NCBI GenBank assembly: GCA_943736015.1
Contig: OX031066.1
Location: 4,650,245-4,714,244 of the forward strand
Length of the DNA: 64,000 bases
Source of the DNA: Tridacna crocea
Taxonomy: Eukaryota > Mollusca > Bivalvia > Cardiida > Cardiidae
Direction: 5' to 3'
Shown here: piece by piece, positions 7,407 through 20,366 of the stretch
How the letters are laid out: the number at the start of each line of letters is the position of its first letter
Position numbering within the stretch: position 1 is the stretch's first letter
The notes under the pieces: generated by a model
Seen by the model: only the letters and a program-made list of their open reading frames with translations
The model's database searches: none
Told to the model about the DNA's origin: nothing
Program-made: the position numbers and the translations under genes

Positions 7407-9258
7407 AAGGGTTTACTTTAAGGGAAGTAACTCTTGCAAGGGGCTTGAAAGGACCAAAACAAGGTCTTCTGCCACCTTGTTTTCTTGAATTTTGGCCCTT
7501 TTTCAGTGAAATCTGGCATGTGTGGATGGTGCAAGCCTGGCAGTTTGCCAAGGACTGCACAGCAGCCTTTAAAAAAGACTTTAAATCCACTTTTATGCCG
7601 TTTTTTGTTCACTGTTTTTCTATTGATATATTAGGGCGCCATTTTGTTTGGCTGACTGGGCCCATTTTGATTTCTCAAAGCCTCTCTGACTGGCAGGCCG
7701 GGCCCAATTTTGAATTTCTCACAGCCTCTCTGATTGGCTGTTGGCACCCATTCTGATTTCCTAAAAGCTTCTGTGATTGGATAATTTCACAGAGGGATGA
7801 GATTTGATTGGATGATTGGGAGGGGGGGTATATGTTTATCCATATTGACCTCTTACCATACAATGACGCCTTTTAACACCCCTAAAAGAGAAGGCTTTGG
7901 AAAATAATCTGAGAAAAGGAGACAATGCAGGTTACCAGCATTTTCTCCTTTTCTCACAATGTTTTCTACCCTATCAAAGAAAATTTTGATTATTAGTTAT
8001 TCTTACATCTTATTGTATCTTTATGGCCTATTTTTTTAATTCTTCAAACGAAAACAATATATTTTTTTTTTTCATCAGAAAAAGTTTCTGCAACAGCAAC
8101 CGGTTGCTTCTGAATTTTATTTTTTTGTGCAGCGGTTAAACATGACATTGACTTTTGACTCGCACGGTCACCAAAACTGACCCTGGTATGAAAACAGGGA
8201 AATGTTTGATTTACCTTTCTTTGATTTGTGCAACAGGTTTCAGTTGCCTCCGAAAGTGTCTTTACAATTTCATGCGCAGCACGTAACCGTCTCATATGGG
8301 TGAGATGGTCATCGCAACCGAATCAATGGCCCTAGTGAGAAAAAACGAAAAAAGAAAAATCCCTATATTTGACTTGAGAAACAGGTGTTGTCTGCTATGA
8401 AATGTCCCGTAAGTCGATTTTTTCATGTTTTCGCGGATACTTAACTGGCACCTACAAACGGTAGTCAGCGTAAATGGGTTTGTTGTCACGGTATAAAGAG
8501 ATTGGAGGAAGAAAAAATAGAAATTTAGTTCCCTATATTTGACTTGGGAAACAGGTGTCGTCTGCTATGAAATGTCCCGTAAGTCGATTTTTCATGTTTT
8601 CGCGGATACGTAACTGGCACCTACGAGACGGTAGTCAACGTAAATGGGTTTGTTGTCATGTACGATATAGAGAGATTGGAGAAAAAAAAAAATAAAAAAT
8701 TCAGTTCTCTTTGTTTGACTTATGCAACAGGAAGCAGTTGCTACTGAAAAGAGTCTTCATGTCTTTTTTTAGCCACTTGTCACATCATTTTCTGGTGTTC
8801 TTGCATGTGCGTAACTGGCACCTATGAAACAGTAGTCAACGTTACTGGGTTTCTTGTTGCGCTTTGAAGATATTAGAAATATTATGCTGCAATTCCTTCC
8901 TACTGAAAGAGTTTTCAGTCTTTTTTTTAGCCACTTGTCACATTGTTTTCTGTGCTTTTCGCATGTGCATAATTGGCACGTATGAGGTGGTAATCAACGT
9001 AACTGGGTTTCTTGTCATGGTTTGAAGCGATTAGAAAAAATAACATTTCAGTTCCCTTTGTTTGATTTATGCAATAGGAAACAATTGCTAAATAAAGAGT
9101 TTTCAGTCCCTTTTTTAGCAACTTGTCACATTAATTTGTGTGTGTGTGTGTGTGTTTTTTTTTACAGTTTTTTTTACACTGTTCATTGATCATTTTGGCT
9201 TATATGAATTTGATGTGGCCCGAATCAGGAAATCCAATTGAAGGGTAAAGGGGGCATC
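7407..9258 (+). repeat. Satellite unit 5 (1,852 bp), dimer type a
   Basis: Near copy of unit 3 shifted by 3,702 bp, with all of its diagnostic variants. Confidence 0.95.
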
Positions 9259-11108
9259 AAGGGTTTACTTTAAGGGAAGTAACTCTTGCAAGGGGCTTGA
9301 AAGGACCAAAACAAGGTCTTCTGCCACCTTGTTTTCTTGAATTTTGGCCCTTTTTCAGTGAAATCTGGCATGTGTGGATGGTGCAAGCCTGGCAGTTTGC
9401 CAAGGACTGCACAGCAGCCTTTAAAAAAGACTTTAAATCCACTTTTATGCCGTTTTTTGTTCACTGTTTTTCTATTAATATATTAGGGCGCCATTTTGTT
9501 TGGCTGACTGGGCCCATTTTGATTTCTCAAAGCCTCTCTGACTGGCAGGCCGGGCCCAATTTTGAATTTCTCACAGCCTCTCTGATTGGCTGTTGGCACC
9601 CATTCTGATTTCCTAAAAGCTTCTGTGATTGGATAATTTCACAGAGGGATGAGATTTGATTGGATGATTGGGAGGGGGGGTATATGTTTATCCATATTGA
9701 CCTCTTACCATACAATGACGCCTTTTAACACCCCTAAAAGAGAAGGCTTTGGAAAATAATCTGAGAAAAGGAGACAATGCAGGTTACCAGCATTTTCTCC
9801 TTTTCTCACAATGTTTTCTACCCTATCAAAGAAAATTTTGATTATTAGTTATTCTTACATCTTATTGTATCTTTATGGCCTATTTTTTTAATTCTTCAAA
9901 CGAAAACAATATTTTTTTTTTTTCATCAGAAAAAGTTTCTGCAACAGCAACCGGTTGCTTCTGAATTTTATTTTTTTGTGCAGCGGTTAAACATGACATT
10001 GACTTTTGACTCGCATGGTCACCAAAACTGACCCTGGTATGAAAACAGGGAAATGTTTGATTTACCTTTCTTTGATTTGTGCAACAGGTTTCAGTTGCCT
10101 CCGAAAGTGTCTTTACAATTTCATGCGCAGCACGTAACCGTCTCATATGGGTGAGATGGTCATCGCAACCGAATCAATGGCCCTAGTGAGAAAAAACGAA
10201 AAAAGAAAAATCCCTATATTTGACTTGAGAAACAGGTGTTGTCTGCTATGAAATGTCCCGTAAGTCGATTTTTTCATGTTTTCGCGGATACTTAACTGGC
10301 ACCTACAAACGGTAGTCAGCGTAAATGGGTTTGTTGTCACGGTATAAAGAGATTGGAGGAAGAAAAAATAGAAATTTAGTTCCCTATATTTGACTTGGGA
10401 AACAGGTGTCGTCTGCTATGAAATGTCCCGTAAGTCGATTTTTCATGTTTTCGCGGATACGTAACTGGCACCTACGAGACGGTAGTCAACGTAAATGGGT
10501 TTGTTGTCACGTACGATATAGAGAGATTGGAGAAAAAAAAAAAAAAAAAAATTCAGTTCTCTTTGTTTGACTTATGCAACAGGAAGCAGTTGCTACTGAA
10601 AAGAGTCTTCATGTCTTTTTTTAGCCACTTGTCACATCATTTTCTGGTGTTCTTGCATGTGCGTAACTGGCACGTATGAAACAGTAGTCAACGTAACTGG
10701 GTTTCTTGTTGCGCTTTGAAGATATTAGAAAAATTATGCTGCAATTTCTTCCTACTGAAAGAGTTTTCAGTCTTTTTTTTAGCCACTTATCACATTGTTT
10801 TCTGTGCTTTTCGCATGTGCATAATTGGCACGTATGAGGTGGTAATCAACGTAACTGGGTTTCTTGTCATGGTTTGAAGCGATTAGAAAAAATAACATTT
10901 CAGTTCCCTTTGTTTGATTTATGCAATAGGAAACAATTGCTAAATAAAGAGTTTTCAGTCCCTTTTTTAGCAACTTGTCACATTAATTTGTGTGTGTGTG
11001 TGTGTGTTTTTTTACAGTTTTTTTTACACTGTTCATTGATCATTTTGGCTTATATGAATTTGATGTGGCCCGAATCAGGAAATCCAATTGAAGGGTAAAG
11101 GGGGCATC
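9259..11108 (+). repeat. Satellite unit 6 (1,850 bp), dimer type b, hybrid tail
   Basis: The head is a near copy of unit 4 (TATTAATATA, CGCATGGTC). The tail carries an uninterrupted run of 19 A at 10533-10551 where other units have A(n)TA(n), a feature shared only with unit 12. The first copy of the 11.1-kb block starts between 10017 and 10533. Confidence 0.95.
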
Positions 11109-12960
11109 AAGGGTTTACTTTAAGGGAAGTAACTCTTGCAAGGGGCTTGAAAGGACCAAAACAAGGTCTTCTGCCACCTTGTTTTCTTGAATTTTGGCCC
11201 TTTTTCAGTGAAATCTGGCATGTGTGGATGGTGCAAGCCTGGCAGTTTGCCAAGGACTGCACAGCAGCCTTTAAAAAAGACTTTAAATCCACTTTTATGC
11301 CGTTTTTTGTTCACTGTTTTTCTATTGATATATTAGGGCGCCATTTTGTTTGGCTGACTGGGCCCATTTTGATTTCTCAAAGCCTCTCTGACTGGCAGGC
11401 CGGGCCCAATTTTGAATTTCTCACAGCCTCTCTGATTGGCTGTTGGCACCCATTCTGATTTCCTAAAAGCTTCTGTGATTGGATAATTTCACAGAGGGAT
11501 GAGATTTGATTGGATGATTGGGAGGGGGGGTATATGTTTATCCATATTGACCTCTTACCATACAATGACGCCTTTTAACACCCCTAAAAGAGAAGGCTTT
11601 GGAAAATAATCTGAGAAAAGGAGACAATGCAGGTTACCAGCATTTTCTCCTTTTCTCACAATGTTTTCTACCCTATCAAAGAAAATTTTGATTATTAGTT
11701 ATTCTTACATCTTATTGTATCTTTATGGCCTATTTTTTTAATTCTTCAAACGAAAACAATATATTTTTTTTTTTCATCAGAAAAAGTTTCTGCAACAGCA
11801 ACCGGTTGCTTCTGAATTTTATTTTTTTGTGCAGCGGTTAAACATGACATTGACTTTTGACTCGCACGGTCACCAAAACTGACCCTGGTATGAAAACAGG
11901 GAAATGTTTGATTTACCTTTCTTTGATTTGTGCAACAGGTTTCAGTTGCCTCCGAAAGTGTCTTTACAATTTCATGCGCAGCACGTAACCATCTCATATG
12001 GGTGAGATGGTCATCGCAACCGAATCAATGGCCCTAGTGAGAAAAAACGAAAAAAGAAAAATCCCTATATTTGACTTGAGAAACAGGTGTTGTCTGCTAT
12101 GAAATGTCCCGTAAGTCGATTTTTTCATGTTTTCGCGGATACTTAACTGGCACCTACAAACGGTAGTCAGCGTAAATGGGTTTGTTGTCACGGTATAAAG
12201 AGATTGGAGGAAGAAAAAATAGAAATTTAGTTCCCTATATTTGACTTGGGAAACAGGTGTCGTCTGCTATGAAATGTCCCGTAAGTCGATTTTTCATGTT
12301 TTCGCGGATACGTAACTGGCACCTACGAGACGGTAGTCAACGTAAATGGGTTTGTTGTCATGTACGATATAGAGAGATTGGAGAAAAAAAGAAATAAAAA
12401 TTTCAGTTCTCTTTGTTTGACTTATGCAACAGGAAGCAGTTGCTACTGAAAAGAGTCTTCATGTCTTTTTTTAGCCACTTGTCACATCATTTTCTGGTGT
12501 TCTTGCATGTGCGTAACTGGCACCTATGAAACAGTAGTCAACGTTACTGGGTTTCTTGTTGCGCTTTGAAGATATTAGAAATATTATGCTGCAATTCCTT
12601 CCTACTGAAAGAGTTTTCAGTCTTTTTTTTAGCCACTTGTCACATTGTTTTCTGTGCTTTTCGCATGTGCATAATTGGCACGTATGAGGTGGTAATCAAC
12701 GTAACTGGGTTTCTTGTCATGGTTTGAAGCGATTAGAAAAAATAACATTTCAGTTCCCTTTGTTTGATTTATGCAATAGGAAACAATTGCTAAATAAAGA
12801 GTTTTCAGTCCCTTTTTTAGCAACTTGTCACATTAATTTGTGTGTGTGTGTGTGTGTTTTTTTTTACAGTTTTTTTTACACTGTTCATTGATCATTTTGG
12901 CTTATATGAATTTGATGTGGCCCGAATCAGGAAATCCAATTGAAGGGTAAAGGGGGCATC
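11109..12960 (+). repeat. Satellite unit 7 (1,852 bp), hexamer position 1
   Basis: Type-a variants plus CATCTCATATG (A at 11991), shared only with unit 13. A single G at 12391 inside the A-tract is the one difference from unit 13 that I noticed. Confidence 0.95.
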
Positions 12961-14811
12961 AAGGGTTTACTTTAAGGGAAGTAACTCTTGCAAGGGGCTT
13001 GAAAGGACCAAAACAAGGTCTTCTGCCACCTTGTTTTCTTGAATTTTGGCCCTTTTTCAGTGAAATCTGGCATGTGTGGATGGTGCAAGCCTGGCAGTTT
13101 GCCAAGGACTGCACAGCAGCCTTTAAAAAAGACTTTAAATCCACTTTTATGCCGTTTTTTGTTCACTGTTTTTCTATTGATATATTAGGGCGCCATTTTG
13201 TTTGGCTGACTGGGCCCATTTTGATTTCTCAAAGCCTCTCTGACTGGCAGGCCGGGCCCAATTTTGAATTTCTCACAGCCTCTCTGATTGGCTGTTGGCA
13301 CCCATTCTGATTTCCTAAAAGCTTCTGTGATTGGATAATTTCACAGAGGGATGAGATTTGATTGGATGATTGGGAGGGGGGGTATATGTTTATCCATATT
13401 GACCTCTTACCATACAATGACGCCTTTTAACACCCCTAAAAGAGAAGGCTTTGGAAAATAATCTGAGAAAACGAGACAATGCAGGTTACCAGCATTTTCT
13501 CCTTTTCTCACAATGTTTTCTACCCTATCAAAGAAAATTTTGATTATTAGTTATTCTTACATCTTATTGTATCTTTATGGCCTATTTTTTTAATTCTTCA
13601 AACGAAAACAATATTTTTTTTTTTTTCATCAGAAAAAGTTTCTGCAACAGCAACCGGTTGCTTCTGAATTTTATTTTTTTGTGCAGTGGTTAAACATGAC
13701 ATTGACTTTTGACTCGCATGGTCACCAAAACTGACCCTGGTATGAAAACAGGGAAATGTTTGATTTACCTTTCTTTGATTTGTGCAACAGGTTTCAGTTG
13801 CCTCCGAAAGTGTCTTTACAATTTCATGCGCAGCACGTAACCGTCTCATATGGGTGAGATGGTCATCGCAACCGAATCAATGGCCCTAGTGAGAAAAAAC
13901 GAAAAAAGAAAAATCCCTATATTTGACTTGAGAAACAGGTGTTGTCTGCTATGAAATGTCCCGTAAGTCGATTTTTTCATGTTTTCGCGGATACTTAACT
14001 GGCACCTACAAACGGTAGTCAGCGTAAATGGGTTTGTTGTCACGGTATAAAGAGATTGGAGGAAGAAAAAATAGAAATTTAGTTCCCTATATTTGACTTG
14101 GGAAACAGGTGTCGTCTGCTATGAAATGTCCCGTAAGTCGATTTTTCATGTTTTTGCGGATACGTAACTGGCACCTACGAGACGGTAGTCAACGTAAATG
14201 GGTTTGTTGTCACGTACGATATAGAGAGATTGGAGAAAAAAAAAAAATAAAAAATTCAGTTCTCTTTGTTTGACTTATGCAACAGGAAGCAGTTGCTACT
14301 GAAAAGAGTCTTCATGTCTTTTTTTAGCCACTTGTCACATCATTTTCTGGTGTTCTTGCATGTGCGTAACTGGCACGTATGAAACAGTAGTCAACGTAAC
14401 TGGGTTTCTTGTTGCGCTTTGAAGATATTAGAAAAATTATGCTGCAATTTCTTCCTACTGAAAGAGTTTTCAGTCTTTTTTTTAGCCACTTATCACATTG
14501 TTTTCTGTGCTTTTCGCATGTGCATAATTGGCACGTATGAGGTGGTAATCAACGTAACTGGGTTTCTTGTCATGGTTTGAAGCGATTAGAAAAAATAACA
14601 TTTCAGTTCCCTTTGTTTGATTTATGCAATAGGAAACAATTGCTAAATAAAGAGTTTTCAGTCCCTTTTTTAGCAACTTGTCACATTAATTTGTGTGTGT
14701 GTGTGTGTGTTTTTTTACAGTTTTTTTTACACTGTTCATTGATCATTTTGGCTTATATGAATTTGATGTGGCCCGAATCAGGAAATCCAATTGAAGGGTA
14801 AAGGGGGCATC
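12961..14811 (+). repeat. Satellite unit 8 (1,851 bp), hexamer position 2
   Basis: Private variants shared only with unit 14 include GTGCAGTGG (T at 13687). TTTTTGCGGA (T at 14155) is at a sub-repeat position where, of the units noted, only unit 14 shares it. It also has AAAACGAGAC and CGCATGGTC. Confidence 0.95.
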
Positions 14812-16664
14812 AAGGGTTTACTTTAAGGGAAGTAACTCTTGCAAGGGGCTTGAAAGGACCAAAACAAGGTCTTCTGCCACCTTGTTTTCTTGAATTTTGG
14901 CCCTTTTTCAGTGAAATCTGGCATGTGTGGATGGTGCAAGCCTGGCAGTTTGCCAAGGACTGCACAGCAGCCTTTAAAAAAGACTTTAAATCCACTTTTA
15001 TGCCGTTTTTTGTTCACTGTTTTTCTATTGATATATTAGGGCGCCATTTTGTTTGGCTGACTGGGCCCATTTTGATTTCTCAAAGCCTCTCTGACTGGCA
15101 GGCCGGGCCCAATTTTGAATTTCTCACAGCCTCTCTGATTGGCTGTTGGCACCCATTCTGATTTCCTAAAAGCTTCTGTGATTGGATAATTTCACAGAGG
15201 GATGAGATTTGATTGGATGATTGGGAGGGGGGGTATATGTTTATCCATATTGACCTCTTACCATACAATGACGCCTTTTAACACCCCTAAAAGAGAAGGC
15301 TTTGGAAAATAATCTGAGAAAACGAGACAATGCAGGTTACCAGCATTTTCTCCTTTTCTCACAATGTTTTCTACCCTATCAAAGAAAATTTTGATTATTA
15401 GTTATTCTTACATCTTATTGTATCTTTATGGCCTATTTTTTTAATTCTTCAAACGAAAACAATATTTTTTTTTTTTTCATCAGAAAAAGTTTCTGCAACA
15501 GCAACCGGTTGCTTCTGAATTTTATTTTTTTGTGCAGCGGTTAAACATGACATTGACTTTTGACTCGCATGGTCACCAAAACTGACCCTGGTATGAAAAC
15601 AGGGAAATGTTTGATTTACCTTTCTTTGATTTGTGCAACAGGTTTCAGTTGCCTCCGAAAGTGTCTTTACAATTTCATGCGCAGCACGTAACCGTCTCAT
15701 ATGGGTGAGATGGTCATCGCAACCGAATCAATGGCCCTAGTGAGAAAAAACGAAAAAAGAAAAATCCCTATATTTGACTTGAGAAACAGGTGTTGTCTGC
15801 TATGAAATGTCCCGTAAGTCGATTTTTTCATGTTTTCGCGGATACTTAACTGGCACCTACAAACGGTAGTCAGCGTAAATGGGTTTGTTGTCACGGTATA
15901 AAGAGATTGGAGGAAGAAAAAATAGAAATTTAGTTCCCTATATTTGACTTGGGAAACAGGTGTCGTCTGCTATGAAATGTCCTGTAAGTCGATTTTTCAT
16001 GTTTTCGCGGATACGTAACTGGCACTTACGAGACGGTAGTCAACGTAAATGGGTTTGTTGTCACGTACGATATAGAGAGATTGGAGAAAAAAAAAAAATT
16101 AAAAATTCAGTTCTCTTTGTTTGACTTATGCAACAGGAAGCAGTTGCTACTGAAAAGAGTCTTCATGTCTTTTTTTAGCCACTTGTCACATCATTTTCTG
16201 GTGTTCTTGCATGTGCGTAACTGGCACGTATGAAACAGTAGTCAACGTAACTGGGTTTCTTGTTGCGCTTTGAAGATATTAGAAAAATTATGCTGCAATT
16301 TCTTCCTACTGAAAGAGTTTTCAGTCTTTTTTTTAGCCACTTATCACATTGTTTTCTGTGCTTTTCGCATGTGCACAATTGGCACGTATGAGGTGGTAAT
16401 CAACGTAACTGGGTTTCTTGTCATGGTTTGAAGCGATTAGAAAAAATAACATTTCAGTTCCCTTTGTTTGATTTATGCAATAGGAAACAATTGCTAAATA
16501 AAGAGTTTTCAGTCCCTTTTTTAGCAACTTGTCACATTAATTTGTGTGTGTGTGTGTGTGTGTTTTTTTACAGTTTTTTTTACACTGTTCATTGATCATT
16601 TTGGCTTATATGAATTTGATGTGGCCCGAATCAGGAAATCCAATTGAAGGGTAAAGGGGGCATC
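14812..16664 (+). repeat. Satellite unit 9 (1,853 bp), hexamer position 3
   Basis: Variants shared with unit 15 are GGCACTTACG (T at 16026), GTGCACAATT (C at 16376) and a TG tract one repeat longer. GTCCTGTAAG (T at 15983) is also in units 10, 16 and 32. Confidence 0.95.
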
Positions 16665-18515
16665 AAGGGTTTACTTTAAGGGAAGTAACTCTTGCAAGGG
16701 GCTTGAAAGGACCAAAACAAGGTCTTCTGCCACCTTGTTTTCTTGAATTTTGGCCCTTTTTCAGTGAAATCTGGCATGTGTGGATGGTGCAAGCCTGGCA
16801 GTTTGCCAAGGACTGCACAGCAGCCTTTAAAAAAGACTTTAAATCCACTTTTATGCCGTTTTTTGTTCACTGTTTTTCTATTGATATATTAGGGCGCCAT
16901 TTTGTTTGGCTGACTGGGCCCATTTTGATTTCTCAAAGCCTCTCTGACTGGCAGGCCGGGCCCAATTTTGAATTTCTCACAGCCTCTCTGATTGGCTGTT
17001 GGCACCCATTCTGATTTCCTAAAAGCTTCTGTGATTGGATAATTTCACAGAGGGATGAGATTTGATTGGATGATTGGGAGGGGGGGTATATGTTTATCCA
17101 TATTGACCTCTTACCATACAATGACGCCTTTTAACACCCCTAAAAGAGAAGGCTTTGGAAAATAATCTGAGAAAACGAGACAATGCAGGTTACCAGCATT
17201 TTCTCCTTTTCTCACAATGTTTTCTACCCTATCAAAGAAAATTTTGATTATTAGTTATTCTTACATCTTATTGTATCTTTATGGCCTATTTTTTTAATTC
17301 TTCAAACGAAAACAATATTTTTTTTTTTTTCATCAGAAAAAGTTTCTGCAACAGCAACCGGTTGCTTCTGAATTTTATTTTTTTGTGCAGCGGTTAAACA
17401 TGACATTGACTTTTGACTCGCACGGTCACCAAAACTGACCCTGGTATGAAAACAGGGAAATGTTTGATTTACCTTTCTTTGATTTGTGCAACAGGTTTCA
17501 GTTGCCTCCGAAAGTGTCTTTACAATTTCATGCGCAGCACGTAACCGTCTCATATGGGTGAGATGGTCATCGCAACCGAATCAATGGCCCTAGTGAGAAA
17601 AAATGAAAAAAGAAAAATCCCTATATTTGACTTGAGAAACAGGTGTTGTCTGCTATGAAATGTCCCGTAAGTCGATTTTTTCATGTTTTCGCGGATACTT
17701 AACTGGCACCTACAAACGGTAGTCAGCGTAAATGGGTTTGTTGTCACGGTATAAAGAGATTGGAGGAAGAAAAAATAGAAATTTAGTTCCCTATATTTGA
17801 CTTGGGAAACAGGTGTCGTCTGCTATGAAATGTCCTGTAAGTCGATTTTTCATGTTTTCGCGGATACGTAACTGGCACCTACGAGACGGTAGTCAACGTA
17901 AATGGGTTTGTTGTCACGTACGATATAGAGAGATTGGAGAAAAAAAAAAAATTAAAAATTCAGTTCTCTTTGTTTGACTTATGCAACAGGAAGCAGTTGC
18001 TACTGAAAAGAGTCTTCATGTCTTTTTTTAGCCACTTGTCACATCATTTTCTGGTGTTCTTGCATGTGCGTAACTGGCACGTATGAAACAGTAGTCAAGG
18101 TAACTGGGTTTCTTGTAGCGCTTTGAAGATATTAGAAAAATTATGCTGCAATTCCTTCCTACTGAAAGAGTTTTCAGTCTTTTTTTTAGCCACTTGTCAC
18201 ATTGTTTTCTGTGCTTTTCGCATGTGCATAATTGGCACGTATGAGGTGGTAATCAACGTAACTGGGTTTCTTGTCATGGTTTGAAGCGATTAGAAAAAAT
18301 AACATTTCAGTTCCCTTTGTTTGATTTATGCAATAGGAAACAATTGCTAAATAAAGAGTTTTCAGTCCCTTTTTTAGCAACTTGTCACATTAATTTGTGT
18401 GTGTGTGTGTGTGTTTTTTTACAGTTTTTTTTACACTGTTCATTGATCATTTTGGCTTATATGAATTTGATGTGGCCCGAATCAGGAAATCCAATTGAAG
18501 GGTAAAGGGGGCATC
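16665..18515 (+). repeat. Satellite unit 10 (1,851 bp), hexamer position 4
   Basis: Variants shared with unit 16 include AAAATGAAAA (T at 17604), GTCAAGGTAAC (G at 18099) and TTGTAGCGC (A at 18117). Confidence 0.95.
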
Positions 18516-20366
18516 AAGGGTTTACTTTAAGGGAAGTAACTCTTGCAAGGGGCTTGAAAGGACCAAAACAAGGTCTTCTGCCACCTTGTTTTCTTGAATT
18601 TTGGCCCTTTTTCAGTGAAATCTGGCATGTGTGGATGGTGCAAGCCTGGCAGTTTGCCAAGGACTGCACAGCAGCCTTTAAAAAAGACTTTAAATCCACT
18701 TTTATGCCGTTTTTTGTTCACTGTTTTTCTATTGATATATTAGGGCGCCATTTTGTTTGGCTGACTGGGCCCATTTTGATTTCTCAAAGCCTCTCTGACT
18801 GGCAGGCCGGGCCCAATTTTGAATTTCTCACAGCCTCTCTGATTGGCTGTTGGCACCCATTCTGATTTCCTAAAAGCTTCTGTGATTGGATAATTTCACA
18901 GAGGGATGAGATTTGATTGGATGATTGGGAGGGGGGGGTATATGTTTATCCATATTGACCTCTTACCATACAATGACGCGTTTTAACACCCCTAAAAGAG
19001 AAGGCTTTGGAAAATAATCTGAGAAAAGGAGACAATGCAGGTTACCAGCATTTTCTCCTTTTCTCACAATGTTTTCTACCCTATCAAAGAAAATTTTGAT
19101 TATTAGTTATTCTTACATCTTATTGTATCTTTATGGCCTATTTTTTTAATTCTTCAAACGAAAACAATATTTTTTTTTTTTTCATCAGAAAAAGTTTCTG
19201 CAACAGCAACCGGTTGCTTCTGAATTTTATTTTTTTGTGCAGCGGTTAAACATGACATTGACTTTTGACTCGCATGGTCACCAAAACTGACCCTGGTATG
19301 AAAACAGGGAAATGTTTGATTTACCTTTCTTTGATTTGTGCAACAGGTTTCAGTTGCCTCCGAAAGTGTCTTTACAATTTCATGCGCAGCACGTAACCGT
19401 CTCATATGGGCGAGATGGTCAACGCAACCGAATCAATGGCCCTAGTGAGAAAAAATGAAAAAAGAAAAATCCCTATATTTGACTTGAGAAACAGGTGTTG
19501 TCTGCTATGAAATGTCCCGTAAGTCGATTTTTTCATGTTTTCGCGGATACTTAACTGGCACCTACAAACGGTAGTCAGCGTAAATGGGTTTGTTGTCACG
19601 GTATAAAGAGATTGGAGGAAGAAAAAATAGAAATTTAGTTCCCTATATTTGACTTGGGAAACAGGTGTCGTCTGCTATGAAATGTCCCGTAAGTCGATTT
19701 TTCATGTTTTCGCGGATACGTAACTGGCACCTACGAGACGGTAGTCAACGTAAATGGGTTTGTTGTCACGTACGATATAGAGAGATTGGAGAAAAAAAAA
19801 AAATAAAAAATTCAGTTCTCTTTGTTTGACTTATGCAACAGGAAGCAGTTGCTACTGAAAAGAGTCTTCATGTCTTTTTTTAGCCACTTGTCACATCATT
19901 TTCTGGTGTTCTTGCATGTGCGTAACTGGCACGTATGAAACAGTAGTCAAGGTAACTGGGTTTCTTGTTGCGCTTTGAAGATATTAGAAAAATTATGCTG
20001 CAATTCCTTCCTACTGAAAGAGTTTTCAGTCTTTTTTTTAGCCACTTGTCACATTGTTTTCTGTGCTTTTCGCATGTGCATAATTGGCACGTATGAGGTG
20101 GTAATCAACGTAACTGGGTTTCTTGTCATGGTTTGAAGCGATTAGAAAAAATAACATTTCAGTTCCCTTTGTTTGATTTATGCAATAGGAAACAATTGCT
20201 AAATAAAGAGTTTTCAGTCCCTTTTTTAGCAACTTGTCACATTAATTTGTGTGTGTGTGTGTGTGTTTTTTACAGTTTTTTTTACACTGTTCATTGATCA
20301 TTTTGGCTTATATGAATTTGATGTGGCCCGAATCAGGAAATCCAATTGAAGGGTAAAGGGGGCATC
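18516..20366 (+). repeat. Satellite unit 11 (1,851 bp), hexamer position 5
   Basis: Variants shared only with unit 17 are GACGCGTTTT (G at 18980), GGGCGAGATGG (C at 19411), GGTCAACGC near 19421 and a T-tract shortened to TTTTTTACAG after the TG repeat. Confidence 0.95.

Larger units (their letters stand above)
2614..10016 (+). repeat. Dimeric higher-order repeat, period 3,702 bp, two copies
   Basis: Units 3+4 and 5+6 alternate two unit types with private marker sets (a: ATATAT before poly-T, CGTTACTGGG; b: TATTAATATA, CGCATGGTC), and corresponding landmarks are 3,702 bp apart. The pattern starts between the last mismatch in unit 2 (2613) and the first shared marker (about 3343). Unit 7 continues as a partial third type-a copy, but unit 8 is not type b. 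The two copies differ at a few sites (C at 6068; A-tract composition). Confidence 0.8.
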
